A stretch of DNA of 64,000 bases. Origin: Myxococcus eversor. Its GTDB lineage: Bacteria > Myxococcota > Myxococcia > Myxococcales > Myxococcaceae. The position numbers and the translations under genes were made by a program. The stretch covers positions 1 to 64,000 of the forward strand of contig NZ_JAAIXY010000026.1 of NCBI RefSeq assembly GCF_010894455.1, read 5' to 3'. How positions within the stretch are numbered: the first letter of the stretch is position 1; each line of letters starts with the position of its first letter. The notes under the pieces were generated by a model that was not told where the DNA came from, did no database searches, and was given only the letters and a program-made list of their open reading frames with translations. Positions 53,154-62,835 of the stretch are shown here, one piece after another.

Positions 53154-54656
53154 CTACTTCCTGTAGCAGAGCTTGGGGTTCTTCACGCAAGCCACGGCCA
53201 GGCACTCGCTGGCGGAGCGCTGGGCGCAGCCCTTCTTGCACTTGCCGGGCGTGGTGCTGAAGTCGCAGGTCGGGTCGTCGCACGTGTTGCGCTCGGCCAC
53301 GGTCAGCGCGTCGCAGGGACTGTTGAGGTAGGTGCTGATGGGCTCGGGGTGGGACACGCCGTCGTCGTCGCTGCAGGCCTCGAAGTCGCCGTCGCCCTGG
53401 ACGAGGGGGCCATCATTCACGGCGCAGCGGGGCGCCTGGGCGCTGGAGCTGCCGGGCTCACAGGGGCCCACGGTGCGGGCCAGACAGCCATAGGCCCTCA
53501 CCCCGCTGACGACGGCGTTGGCGCAGATGCGCGAGGCCAGGTGCTCGTCCCCGGCAATCCAGTCCTTGGCGAAGCAGGCGTGGACGTTCTGGTACGGGTA
53601 GCCGGTGAAGTTCGGCTTGGTGAGCTGGGGCAGGTAGGTGTCCATGTTGATGAAGACCTCCACGGCCAGGGCCTTCATGTCGAAGAGGTTCCCGAAGAAG
53701 GCGCCCTCTCTGAAGGTGAACGCGCCGAAGGACGCGGCGGGGTAGCGGCCGAGCGTCGCGGCGGGGCTCACCCACGAGCCCGGCGCGGACGTGCGGTCAT
53801 AGGGCGCGGACATGACGCTGTACTTGCCGTTCCGGGGGCAGGTGAACGTCGCGCTGGGGGCGTCTCCGCCGCAGTCGTTCTTCTCCGCCGCGGCCAGGGC
53901 GCGGCTGGCCTCGCAGCCGTAGAGCTCCTTGCACACGCGCAGCACGCGGCGGCCCGAGCCGGAGCCGAGCGCTCCAGTGCAGGTGCCCGGCCTCGGCGCG
54001 CCCCCGCCCACCGTCACCTGCGTGCCCGCGGCGCAGCTACCCACGCCCTCGCCCACCCAGCCACACTCCTCATTCAGCCCGGAGCCGCTCCTGTCACAGG
54101 GCAGGAACATGGGGTGCCACTGCTTGGGGTCACCGGTGGGGTTGAAGGTCCGGTCGTCCCGGGGGTCCTCTCCGCGCAGGGAGATTTCCACCGTGTGGCC
54201 ATAGGCGTTGTTGCGAGCCAGCAGGCACGCGCTCACGTAGCCCAGGCACTCCTTGCTGGGGGCCTGGTACTCCCACTCCGAGCACAGCCCCGCGCCTCCG
54301 GTGAAGGTGTACACGTCGCCCCGGCGGTCCTTCCACTCCACCACGGACGTCGCGGGCAGCGCGCATTCGACCAGGTAGTGCATGACGTTGCGCGCGGCCG
54401 GGTCCTCGAGCTGGTACCGGAGGCGCGCGTCACTGGCGAAGGAGCGCGAGGTCAGCGGCTCCGAGGTGAGCGCCTCGATGGAGCGCGCGTTGGTGGTGAG
54501 CGCGTTGAAGGCCAGGTCCGCGGTGGAGAGCGAGTTGAGGATGCGGATGCCCGGCTCGGCGTCGGCGCGGGACAGCGGCAGCAGCGCGGCCAGGCACACG
54601 AGGGCGGCCAGCACGGGCCGGAAGGGGGCTCGGAGTGACATGCGGAAGGAAGACAT
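53154..54656 (-). CDS. secreted Cys-rich protein of unknown function
   Basis: 500 aa from ATG 54656 (GAGG upstream; the frame to 54704 is an extension without support). Signal peptide, then a protein with more than 20 Cys spread over its length (CSEWEY, CDRSGSGLNEECGW, CKELYGCEAS, CPRNGKY, CANAVV, CLARTVGPCEPG, CKKGCAQRSASECLAVAC), suggesting many disulphides. A hydrophobic stretch with AFFGNLFDMKALAVEVFIN lies in the second half. No family recognised; no CxxCH haem site. Probably an extracellular, structurally rigid protein. Confidence 0.65.
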   Translation of the reverse strand: MSSFRMSLRAPFRPVLAALVCLAALLPLSRADAEPGIRILNSLSTADLAFNALTTNARSIEALTSEPLTSRSFASDARLRYQLEDPAARNVMHYLVECALPATSVVEWKDRRGDVYTFTGGAGLCSEWEYQAPSKECLGYVSACLLARNNAYGHTVEISLRGEDPRDDRTFNPTGDPKQWHPMFLPCDRSGSGLNEECGWVGEGVGSCAAGTQVTVGGGAPRPGTCTGALGSGSGRRVLRVCKELYGCEASRALAAAEKNDCGGDAPSATFTCPRNGKYSVMSAPYDRTSAPGSWVSPAATLGRYPAASFGAFTFREGAFFGNLFDMKALAVEVFINMDTYLPQLTKPNFTGYPYQNVHACFAKDWIAGDEHLASRICANAVVSGVRAYGCLARTVGPCEPGSSSAQAPRCAVNDGPLVQGDGDFEACSDDDGVSHPEPISTYLNSPCDALTVAERNTCDDPTCDFSTTPGKCKKGCAQRSASECLAVACVKNPKLCYRK

Positions 54657-54849
54657 GGGGAAGGACCTCGCGCGGAAGAAGACTCGAGGGACGCGAGGTA
54701 GCACACGCCGGGCCGACGCTCATGCCGCAGTATTTCCGTGAGGTTGCGCGTGGCGGGCCCGGTGCCCTGTTGCCCCCAGGTCCACAGGTGCCGGGACAGG
54801 TGTGGACGTGGAGGCCACGCCGGAGCGGGGGCCCGGGGCTCCCGGCCCG

Positions 54850-55230
54850 TCAGCGGCGCGTGCCCTTCTTGCCCTTGGCCGAGCCCGCGCGTCGCGGCTC
54901 CGAGCGTCCCTGGCTCTGGGGTGGCTCGGCGGGGGCCACGGAGCAGGCCGCCGCGGCATTCAGGGCCTCCGCCCGGGCGCTCTGGTGTTGCTGCTCCAGC
55001 ACGCGCAGCCGCCGGGACATGGCCTCGCGCAGGGCCTGCAGCTCCGCCACGCGGGCCTCGGACTCGGCAGCCTCGCGCTCCAACTGGGCGCCGCGCTCGG
55101 CCAGCGCGGACACAGAGCGGGTACTGGCCCAGGTCGCCGTTCCACCCAGCAGGCACACGCCCGCGAGCAGACCCCAGGGCAGCCACGCCCGGCGCCACCG
55201 CGCCGCCTCGTTTCGCCGCGTCGCTTCCAT
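54850..55230 (-). CDS. small membrane-anchored coiled-coil protein
   Basis: 126 aa. One TM helix (~17-36), then a coiled coil rich in Ala, Glu, Leu and Arg (~40-85), and a basic tail (GSAKGKKGTRR). Bitopic inner-membrane protein with a periplasmic or cytosolic coiled coil; resembles LapA/FtsB-like small proteins only in layout. Function unknown. Confidence 0.55.
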   Translation of the reverse strand: MEATRRNEAARWRRAWLPWGLLAGVCLLGGTATWASTRSVSALAERGAQLEREAAESEARVAELQALREAMSRRLRVLEQQHQSARAEALNAAAACSVAPAEPPQSQGRSEPRRAGSAKGKKGTRR

Positions 55231-55294
55231 GCCCGCCCAAGGCTAGCGAGCCACCCGCTGTAGGCCTCAAGGCGACGGCCCTGCCACTTGGGGA

Positions 55295-55325
55295 TTTACA
55301 GGGCGGCCTCAAGTTTACAGGGCGG
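55295..55325 (+). repeat. direct repeat TTTACAGGGCGG upstream of the HAD gene
   Basis: Two exact 12-bp copies at 55295-55306 and 55314-55325, spaced by 19 bp start-to-start, about 85-115 bp before the HAD gene start. Spacing near two helical turns would suit a repeated protein-binding site. No other copies noticed nearby. Confidence 0.45.
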
Positions 55326-55408
55326 AAATGAAGTCACGGGCTTGATTCGGACGCCCGGCCGGGGCGTCATCCGGCCCCTTTCCTCCAACTTCGGGAGTCG
55401 GTGGGCTG

Positions 55409-56257
55409 ATGGCGATTGCTTGCGTGGTGCTGGACTTCGACGGGACCTTCACGGACGTGGCGACGGAGAGCGCGCCCTTCTTGAAACACTTTCGTGACGG
55501 ACTGGTCCGCGCACTGGGGCAGGGGGTGGAGCAGGCCTGGGAGGAGGAGGTCTCAGCGCTGCGAGCGGGAGCCGACCTCCTGGGGTGGAACCTGGGCGGC
55601 AAGGTGGTGGCGCCCGCGACGGCGGACCCGTACCTGACGGCCACGACGGCGGCGCACCGCATCTTCCAGCGCCTCTCCGTGGGCACCGACGAGGCGACGC
55701 GCTCGGAGGCCGTGCAGACGATGTATCGCGAGTCCTACGTGCACTCGGCCACGGCCTTCAAGCCGGAGGCGAAGGAGGTGCTGGAGGCGCTGCTCGCCAC
55801 GGGCCTGCCCGTCACCGTGGTGACGAACGCGCACACGGAGCTGGTGGAGAAGAAGCTGGACACCCTGGCGCCCAAGGGCCGCGAGCGGCTGAAGGTCTCC
55901 GGCGACGCCCGCAAGTTCCTGTTGGACCCGCCGGACGTGCCTGACGCGCGCTTCGACCCGCTGCCGGAGACGCAGGTGCTGGAAGGCGTGCTGCGCCGGC
56001 CCATCTACCTGCGCCGGGGTCGCTACTTCGAGGCCCTCAAGCACATCTGGGACACCACCGGCACGCGGCCCGAGGACACGCTGGTGGCCGGCGACATCTA
56101 TGAATTGGACCTGGCGCTGCCGGCCGCGCTGGGCGCGCACGTGCAGCTCGTCGCCCGCGACAACGTGTTGCCGTACGAGCTGAAGGCCATCGACGCGCTG
56201 GGGGCTCGCGGTGGCGTGGACAAGAGCCTGCTCGCGCTCCTGCCGCGCCTGCGCTGA
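55409..56257 (+). CDS. HAD-superfamily hydrolase
   Basis: 282 aa. Motif I VVLDFDGTFTD, motif II TVVTNAHTE and the C-terminal AGDIYELDLALPAALG for the metal-binding acidic residues identify a HAD phosphatase-like enzyme with an all-helical cap (~20-130). Cytosolic; substrate unknown. It is preceded by the TTTACAGGGCGG repeats and followed by a lipoprotein gene on the same strand. Confidence 0.83.
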   Translation: MAIACVVLDFDGTFTDVATESAPFLKHFRDGLVRALGQGVEQAWEEEVSALRAGADLLGWNLGGKVVAPATADPYLTATTAAHRIFQRLSVGTDEATRSEAVQTMYRESYVHSATAFKPEAKEVLEALLATGLPVTVVTNAHTELVEKKLDTLAPKGRERLKVSGDARKFLLDPPDVPDARFDPLPETQVLEGVLRRPIYLRRGRYFEALKHIWDTTGTRPEDTLVAGDIYELDLALPAALGAHVQLVARDNVLPYELKAIDALGARGGVDKSLLALLPRLR

Positions 56258-56355
56258 AGCAGCCCCCGGCGATATGCGCCCCAGCGGCGCGGCGTTGACG
56301 AGGCTGTCGTCCGCCGCGCCCTTTTCGTTGGGGCCTGAATGCCTGGGAGCCCGCC

Positions 56356-56898
56356 ATGTCCGTCCGCCGCTCGCTGTCGTCATGCCTCCTGGCCGCCTGC
56401 GTGTCCGCCTGCGCGACGTCTCGACAGGTGGCTCCGGAGGCGCCTCCCGTCGTCGTCCAGAGACTGGCGAGGGAGCCCGGCTGCGCGTTCGAGGTCTTCG
56501 AGGAGCGTGAGCCCCCGCGTCCCTATGCGGAACTCGGCACCCTGACGATGACGGGCAACGAGTGGCTGGGCGCGAAGGGCCGCAAGGAGCTGCTCCAGGA
56601 GACCGTCTGTCTGATGGGCGCGGACGCCGTGCTGCTGCCTCACCCCGCGGAGCGGAAGCTGGCCAGCGGCCATGGGGCCGGCGGCCAGCGCCTCAGGGAG
56701 TACGAGGCCCGCTTCGTGGCCTGGACGGATGTGCCCGCCCGCGTGGCGCGGCTCGAGGATCCGCCGCCCCTCGACCAGCGCCCCCCGCTCACGGCGGAGG
56801 ACGGCTACCTCATCATCCCCGTGGACCCGGAGTGGACCGGCGAGTCCATTGGCACCGCGGTGCGCGAGGTGAAGCCCGCCGACGCCGCGAAGCAGTAG
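56356..56898 (+). CDS. lipoprotein of unknown function
   Basis: 180 aa. Lipobox CVSAC near residue 19 within a Leu/Ala-rich leader. The mature part has a beta-alpha pattern with CAFEVFEEREPPRPYAELGT and ETVCLMGADAVLLPHP, resembling small outer-membrane-associated lipoproteins in myxobacteria; no family recognised. It ends 41 bp before the atpA terminator on the other strand. Confidence 0.65.
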   Translation: MSVRRSLSSCLLAACVSACATSRQVAPEAPPVVVQRLAREPGCAFEVFEEREPPRPYAELGTLTMTGNEWLGAKGRKELLQETVCLMGADAVLLPHPAERKLASGHGAGGQRLREYEARFVAWTDVPARVARLEDPPPLDQRPPLTAEDGYLIIPVDPEWTGESIGTAVREVKPADAAKQ

Positions 56899-56938
56899 CC
56901 GGGAAGCTCCAGCGCACGAGCACACGCTGGAAACACGA

Positions 56939-56971
56939 AGCCCCGCGTCCCAGGGAAGGGAGCGCGGGGCT
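56939..56971 (-). terminator. intrinsic-type terminator of the atpH-atpA transcript
   Basis: Perfect 9-bp inverted repeat AGCCCCGCG / CGCGGGGCT (56939-56947 and 56963-56971), 30 bp beyond the atpA stop. On the minus strand it is followed by TCGTGTTT, a modest U-rich stretch. It can also serve the lipoprotein gene from the other side. It shows that no further atp gene follows atpA in this transcript. Confidence 0.7.
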
Positions 56972-57001
56972 CGGTGCGACGGGCCTTGGGAGCCGGGAGT
57001 C

Positions 57002-58549
<1,548 letters not shown>

Positions 58550-58676
58550 GGGCGTTTTGCGTCCTCGAACAGGGGGCGGGCCGGGTCGGTTCGGGTCCGC
58601 CGAAAGCTAGAAGTCGGGGCCCCTTACCATGCACCCCTACCCACTGCAATGCGCACGACATTCGGGGCTTGGGGGC

Positions 58677-60152
58677 CTAGCGGCCGGGGGGCTCTCGGGG
58701 CAGCCAGACGACGAAGCGGGTGCCCCCTTGGGAGGACTCCACCGTGAGGCGTCCCCCATGGGCCACGGCCACCTGCCGGGCGATGTACAGCCCCAGGCCC
58801 AGGCCCTCCGCGCTGGCGGGGCGGCCCCGCCGGAAGGGCTCGAACAGGGTGGCGTGGTCCTCCACCGGCACCGTCAGCGAGTCATTGCGGATGGAGAGCG
58901 TCACGCCCCCCACCGCGCCCACCAGCTTCAGCAACACGGGCGTGGTGTCCGCGCTGTGCTGCAGGACGCTGCCCAGGAGGGTGTCCGCCAACTGCGTCAG
59001 TCGCGTCTCGTCCCAGTGGCCGCGCAAATCTCCCTGCGTCTCCATCAGCAGGGTGCGGCCGGGGTGGGCCTGCCGCCGCTCCTCCAGCACCCGCTCCACC
59101 AGCCGGTCCAGCATCAGCGACTCCGGGCGCACCGGCAGTCCGCCGGCCAGCCGGGCCCGGGTGAAGTCCAGCAGCTCGTGGATCATCCGCTCCATCCGCC
59201 GGGCCGCCTGGGCCATGTGCCCCACCAGCCGCTGCTGGGGCTCCTCCATCCCGCCGAGCCGCTGCAGGGCCCCGGTGCCCATCTGGATGGTCTGCAGGGG
59301 CGTGCGCAAGTCATTGCCCACCACGCCCAGGAGCTGCTCCCGGAAGTGCTCGGTGCGCTCGGCGCGCTCCTCCGCCGCCTTGCGCCCGCTGATGTCCCAG
59401 ATGGCGGCCAGCCGCACCTGCCGGCCCTCCCACGTCACGTGCTTGCCCAGCACCTCCAGGGGGATGCGCTGGCCGTCCCGGCGCACGCACAGCACCTCGT
59501 AGGGTGTCTCCACCCCCCGGGCGACGGCGGACATGACGGCGGGGCGGTACTCCGGCGCCACCCACTCCACCAGGTGGTGGCCGATCAGCTCCCGGGGCGA
59601 GTCGTGGCCCAACAGGTGCGCCAGGGCGCGGTTGGCGTCCAGGACGACGCCATTCTCATGCAGGAAGTGCCCGTCGCAGGCCACGTCCGCGAGGCTGCGC
59701 ATGTGCGACTCGCGCTCCTGCAGCCGCGTCTCCTCGCGCACACGCTCCGTGTCGTCGCGCAGCCACAGCACCACGCCCGCGAGCACCCCGGCCTGGTGCG
59801 CCGGAGACAGGCCCACGCGCAGGTGGAGCTCCCCGCTCGCGGGCGACAGCACGCCCGTCAGCGGCGCCTCCACCACGTTCTCCCCGGACAGGGCGCGCGA
59901 CAGCAGCGGGGCCAGGGACACCGCGACCCTGGGCCATACGTCGACGAGGGGACGTCCCAGGTGCGCCCGCACCTCCATGCCCGACAGCGCCGCCAACGCG
60001 CCATTCACCCACACGGGCCGCAGCTCCCTGTCCAGCAGGGCGATGCCACAACCCGTCGCGTTCAGCAGCGCGCCAAGGAAGGGCCAGGCCTCTTCGGGGG
60101 CGACCGCGAAGAGCGGGCCACCGGGAAGGGGGTGAAACAGGGACTGCGGCAT
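58677..60152 (-). CDS. PAS-domain histidine-kinase-like protein with degenerate catalytic motifs (pseudokinase)
   Basis: 491 aa, soluble. Two PAS-type domains (~20-130, ~150-255), then a HisKA/HATPase_c layout. The H-box reads VVGNDLRTPLQ with Asn280 in the place of the phosphoacceptor His (codon AAT). The N-box reads QLADTLLGSVLQHS, lacking both Asn of NLxxN (T391, S395), and the G1 region is NDSLTVPV rather than DxGxGI; only G2 (GLGLGLY) is kept. The paralogous kinase at 15.7-17.8 kb keeps all of these. It should therefore not autophosphorylate at the usual site. It lies between atpH and atpA on the same strand, so it is probably made together with F1 subunits. Confidence 0.85.
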   Translation of the reverse strand: MPQSLFHPLPGGPLFAVAPEEAWPFLGALLNATGCGIALLDRELRPVWVNGALAALSGMEVRAHLGRPLVDVWPRVAVSLAPLLSRALSGENVVEAPLTGVLSPASGELHLRVGLSPAHQAGVLAGVVLWLRDDTERVREETRLQERESHMRSLADVACDGHFLHENGVVLDANRALAHLLGHDSPRELIGHHLVEWVAPEYRPAVMSAVARGVETPYEVLCVRRDGQRIPLEVLGKHVTWEGRQVRLAAIWDISGRKAAEERAERTEHFREQLLGVVGNDLRTPLQTIQMGTGALQRLGGMEEPQQRLVGHMAQAARRMERMIHELLDFTRARLAGGLPVRPESLMLDRLVERVLEERRQAHPGRTLLMETQGDLRGHWDETRLTQLADTLLGSVLQHSADTTPVLLKLVGAVGGVTLSIRNDSLTVPVEDHATLFEPFRRGRPASAEGLGLGLYIARQVAVAHGGRLTVESSQGGTRFVVWLPREPPGR

Positions 60153-60307
60153 GTTGAGGTCGTCCAGAAAACCCGGGGTTACCCCGCGTTCCCTTGAGTA
60201 TACCTCTGACCCAGGCCTACTGGAAATGCCGGTTTGCCCCGGACTGCGGGGTCCAGGGACGACCTGCGGAGTGGGCCACCAGGCGGCGGCCCGTACTCCG
60301 GGTGTTG

Positions 60308-60853
60308 CTAGTGGCGCTTCAACTCGCGGCGCATCTCCTCCAACTGGGTGCGGAGGCTGCCGTCGTAGAGGATGCTGCCCACCTGGGCGGAGACGCCACC
60401 GAGGAGGCTGGGGTCCACGCGCGTCTCCAGGATGACGTCGCGCTGGGTGATCTGCTGGAGCGACTGGCGGAGCTCGGCCAGGGTGTCGGCGGGCAGCACG
60501 GCGGCGGTGGTGACGTTGCCGCGCACGCGTCCGGCCCGGGCGTCGGCCATGTCGCGGAAGACGCGGGCGATGTCGGCCACGTAGGGCAGGCGGTTGCGGT
60601 CCACCAGCAGCCGCAGGGTGTTGGCCAGCACGGGCTCCAGGTGGGGGACCAGCTTCATGACCCCTTCCACGACCTGGGCACGCTGGGCGCGCGAGTAGAT
60701 GGGGTTGTGAAGCACGTCCGCCATCTCCGGGTTCTTCGCGAAGATATCCGCGAAGGAGGAGAGCTGCTCGGATACGGCGTCGATGCGGCCCACCTCCGAC
60801 GAAACGTCGAGGAGGGCACGGGCGTAGCGGCGGGCAATGGACACGTTCACCAT
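60308..60853 (-). CDS. atpH: ATP synthase delta (OSCP) subunit
   Basis: 181 aa from ATG 60853 (the frame upstream to 61015 is a shadow). The family start [17 protein letters not shown], the central [18 protein letters not shown] and the C-terminal [19 protein letters not shown], then [10 protein letters not shown], are typical of the delta/OSCP stalk subunit. It connects F1 to the peripheral stalk. Usually followed directly by atpA; here a kinase-like gene of 1.5 kb intervenes. No atpB, atpE or atpF gene lies upstream; a divergent Hsp70 gene does. Confidence 0.93.
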   Translation of the reverse strand: MVNVSIARRYARALLDVSSEVGRIDAVSEQLSSFADIFAKNPEMADVLHNPIYSRAQRAQVVEGVMKLVPHLEPVLANTLRLLVDRNRLPYVADIARVFRDMADARAGRVRGNVTTAAVLPADTLAELRQSLQQITQRDVILETRVDPSLLGGVSAQVGSILYDGSLRTQLEEMRRELKRH

Positions 60854-61009
60854 GGCGGTCGCGCCCTTAGCATGGTGACCCAGGGCCGTCCACCTCCGCC
60901 GCCAACGTGCTCGGACGGACAGGGAAGCGACGTGCGGAGGGCAGGTCTGACGAGAGGGGGCTTGGCGAGGAGGCGGCAAGACCCGTACCGTGGGGTCCCG
61001 ACCGCCCCC

Positions 61010-62833
61010 ATGCACGACCCCGTCATCGGCATCGACCTGGGTACCACCAACAGCGCCGTCGCCACCGTGGAGGACGGCCGACCGCGCCTCATCCCCTCAC
61101 GCGCGGGAGGCCGCCTCACGCCTTCCGTGCTCGGTGTGACGAAGGCCGGCGAGCGCGTCGTGGGGCAGCAAGCCCAAGCGCTCGCGGAGGAGCATCCCGA
61201 CTCCGTTGTCTGGGCCACGAAGCGTTTCCTTGGCCGGCGCTACACGCCGGAACTGGTGCAACAGGCAAAGGCTCTCGTTCCCTATCCATTGGTCGCCGGC
61301 CCCTCGGGCGACGTGCGCGTGAAGCTGGCCGGGCGCGTGCTGCCCGTCACCCAGGTCTCCGCGATGATTCTCGGCGAGCTGGCACTCGACGCGCAGGCGC
61401 ACTTCGGCCGCACCGTCACCAAGTGTGTCATCACCGTCCCCGCCAACTTCGACGACAACCAGCGCCAGGCCACGCGTGAAGCGGCCACCATCGCCGGGCT
61501 GGATGTCGTCCGGTTGGTGAACGAGCCCACCGCGGCGGCGCTCGCGTATGGCCTGTCGCGCGGCTTCGAGGGCAGCGCGCTGGTGTTCGACTTGGGCGGC
61601 GGCACGTTCGATGTCTCCATCCTCGACGTGAAGTCCGGCGTCTTCGAGGTGCGCGCCACCGGTGGTGACCCGCGCCTGGGTGGAGAGGACTTCGACCAGC
61701 GCATCGTCCAGTGGTTGCTGGCGCAGGTGGATGACGAGCTCCGCCACGTCGTGTCCCAGGATGCGCAGAGCCTGCGGCGCCTGAAGGTCGCGGCGGAGGC
61801 GGCCAAGCGCGAGTTGACGGAGCACGAGGAAGCGACTGTCACCGTGTCGGGGCTGGGCGACCATTCCGCGGGTGGGCGGCGCACGGAGCTGGAGACGGTG
61901 CTCACGCGCTCCTTCTTCGAGACGTTGTCGGAGCCGCTGTCCCGCCGCTGCCTGGAGGTGTGCCAGGGCGTGATGCGCGAGGCGAAGATGGACCCGCGCT
62001 CGGTGGACGTGGTGCTGCTGGTGGGTGGCATGACGCGCGTGCCGCTGGTGCGCCGGCTGGTGGCGGACTTCTTCGGCCGCGCGCCCTCCACGGACGTGCA
62101 CCCGGACGAGGCGGTGGCGCTGGGCGCGGCGGTGCAGGCGGACGAGCTGCTTCGCCAGTCGGGTCAGGCGCTGCTGTTGGACGTGGCCAGCCAGAGCCTG
62201 GGCGTGGGCGTGCTGGGCGGACGCGTGAAGCGGCTCATCGCGAAGAACACGGGCGTGCCCGTCGTCGCGCGGGACATCTTCTTCCCCGGGACGTCCGGCC
62301 AGGCCGAGGCGCGCATCCCCGTGTACCAGGGCGAGAGCGAGTTCCAGGACGAGAACCACAAGCTGGGTGAAGTGGTGCTCAAGCACCTGCACGTGGCCGC
62401 GCGTGGTGACGTGCCGCTGGAGGTCGTCTTCGAGCTGTCCGGCGAGGCGATTCTTTCCGTGAAGGCCACGGACCTGACCACCGGCAACATGGAGACGGTG
62501 CGCCTGGAGGCGCGCGCGGGCCTGCCGCACGGCGAGGCGGAGAAGCTGGGCGCGGAGCAGGCGAACTACGCGAAGTCGCAGGGCGTGGTGGATGCGAAGC
62601 GCGCGGAGGAGCTGTTCCGCAAGCTGCTGGAGCGCGGCGAGAAGCTGGCGCGGATGCTCCAGAAGAGCGCGCAGGAGAACCCCAGTCCTGAGGCGGAGGC
62701 CGCGGTGGGCACGGTGCAGCGGCTGCTCGACGGCGGGCGCACCGCGCTGGAAGGCAAGGACGCGGCGAAGTGCGCCGCCATCGCCCGGCAGCTCACGCAG
62801 TTGTTGTCCGGCAAGCAGGAGCCGCGCGCCTGA
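61010..62833 (+). CDS. Hsp70-family chaperone (DnaK paralogue)
   Basis: 607 aa from ATG 61010. ATPase domain with [50 protein letters not shown] and the [14 protein letters not shown] motif; then the substrate-binding beta sandwich and a helical lid. The C-terminal tail is Ala/Glu-rich and ends GKQEPRA, without the EEVD-like or DnaK Gly/Asp tail, so it is probably a specialised DnaK paralogue rather than the housekeeping one. Divergent from atpH; its stop is 2 bp before the next gene's ATG, so it is operonic with the receiver-PilZ gene. Confidence 0.92.
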   Translation: MHDPVIGIDLGTTNSAVATVEDGRPRLIPSRAGGRLTPSVLGVTKAGERVVGQQAQALAEEHPDSVVWATKRFLGRRYTPELVQQAKALVPYPLVAGPSGDVRVKLAGRVLPVTQVSAMILGELALDAQAHFGRTVTKCVITVPANFDDNQRQATREAATIAGLDVVRLVNEPTAAALAYGLSRGFEGSALVFDLGGGTFDVSILDVKSGVFEVRATGGDPRLGGEDFDQRIVQWLLAQVDDELRHVVSQDAQSLRRLKVAAEAAKRELTEHEEATVTVSGLGDHSAGGRRTELETVLTRSFFETLSEPLSRRCLEVCQGVMREAKMDPRSVDVVLLVGGMTRVPLVRRLVADFFGRAPSTDVHPDEAVALGAAVQADELLRQSGQALLLDVASQSLGVGVLGGRVKRLIAKNTGVPVVARDIFFPGTSGQAEARIPVYQGESEFQDENHKLGEVVLKHLHVAARGDVPLEVVFELSGEAILSVKATDLTTGNMETVRLEARAGLPHGEAEKLGAEQANYAKSQGVVDAKRAEELFRKLLERGEKLARMLQKSAQENPSPEAEAAVGTVQRLLDGGRTALEGKDAAKCAAIARQLTQLLSGKQEPRA

Positions 62834-62835
62834 CC

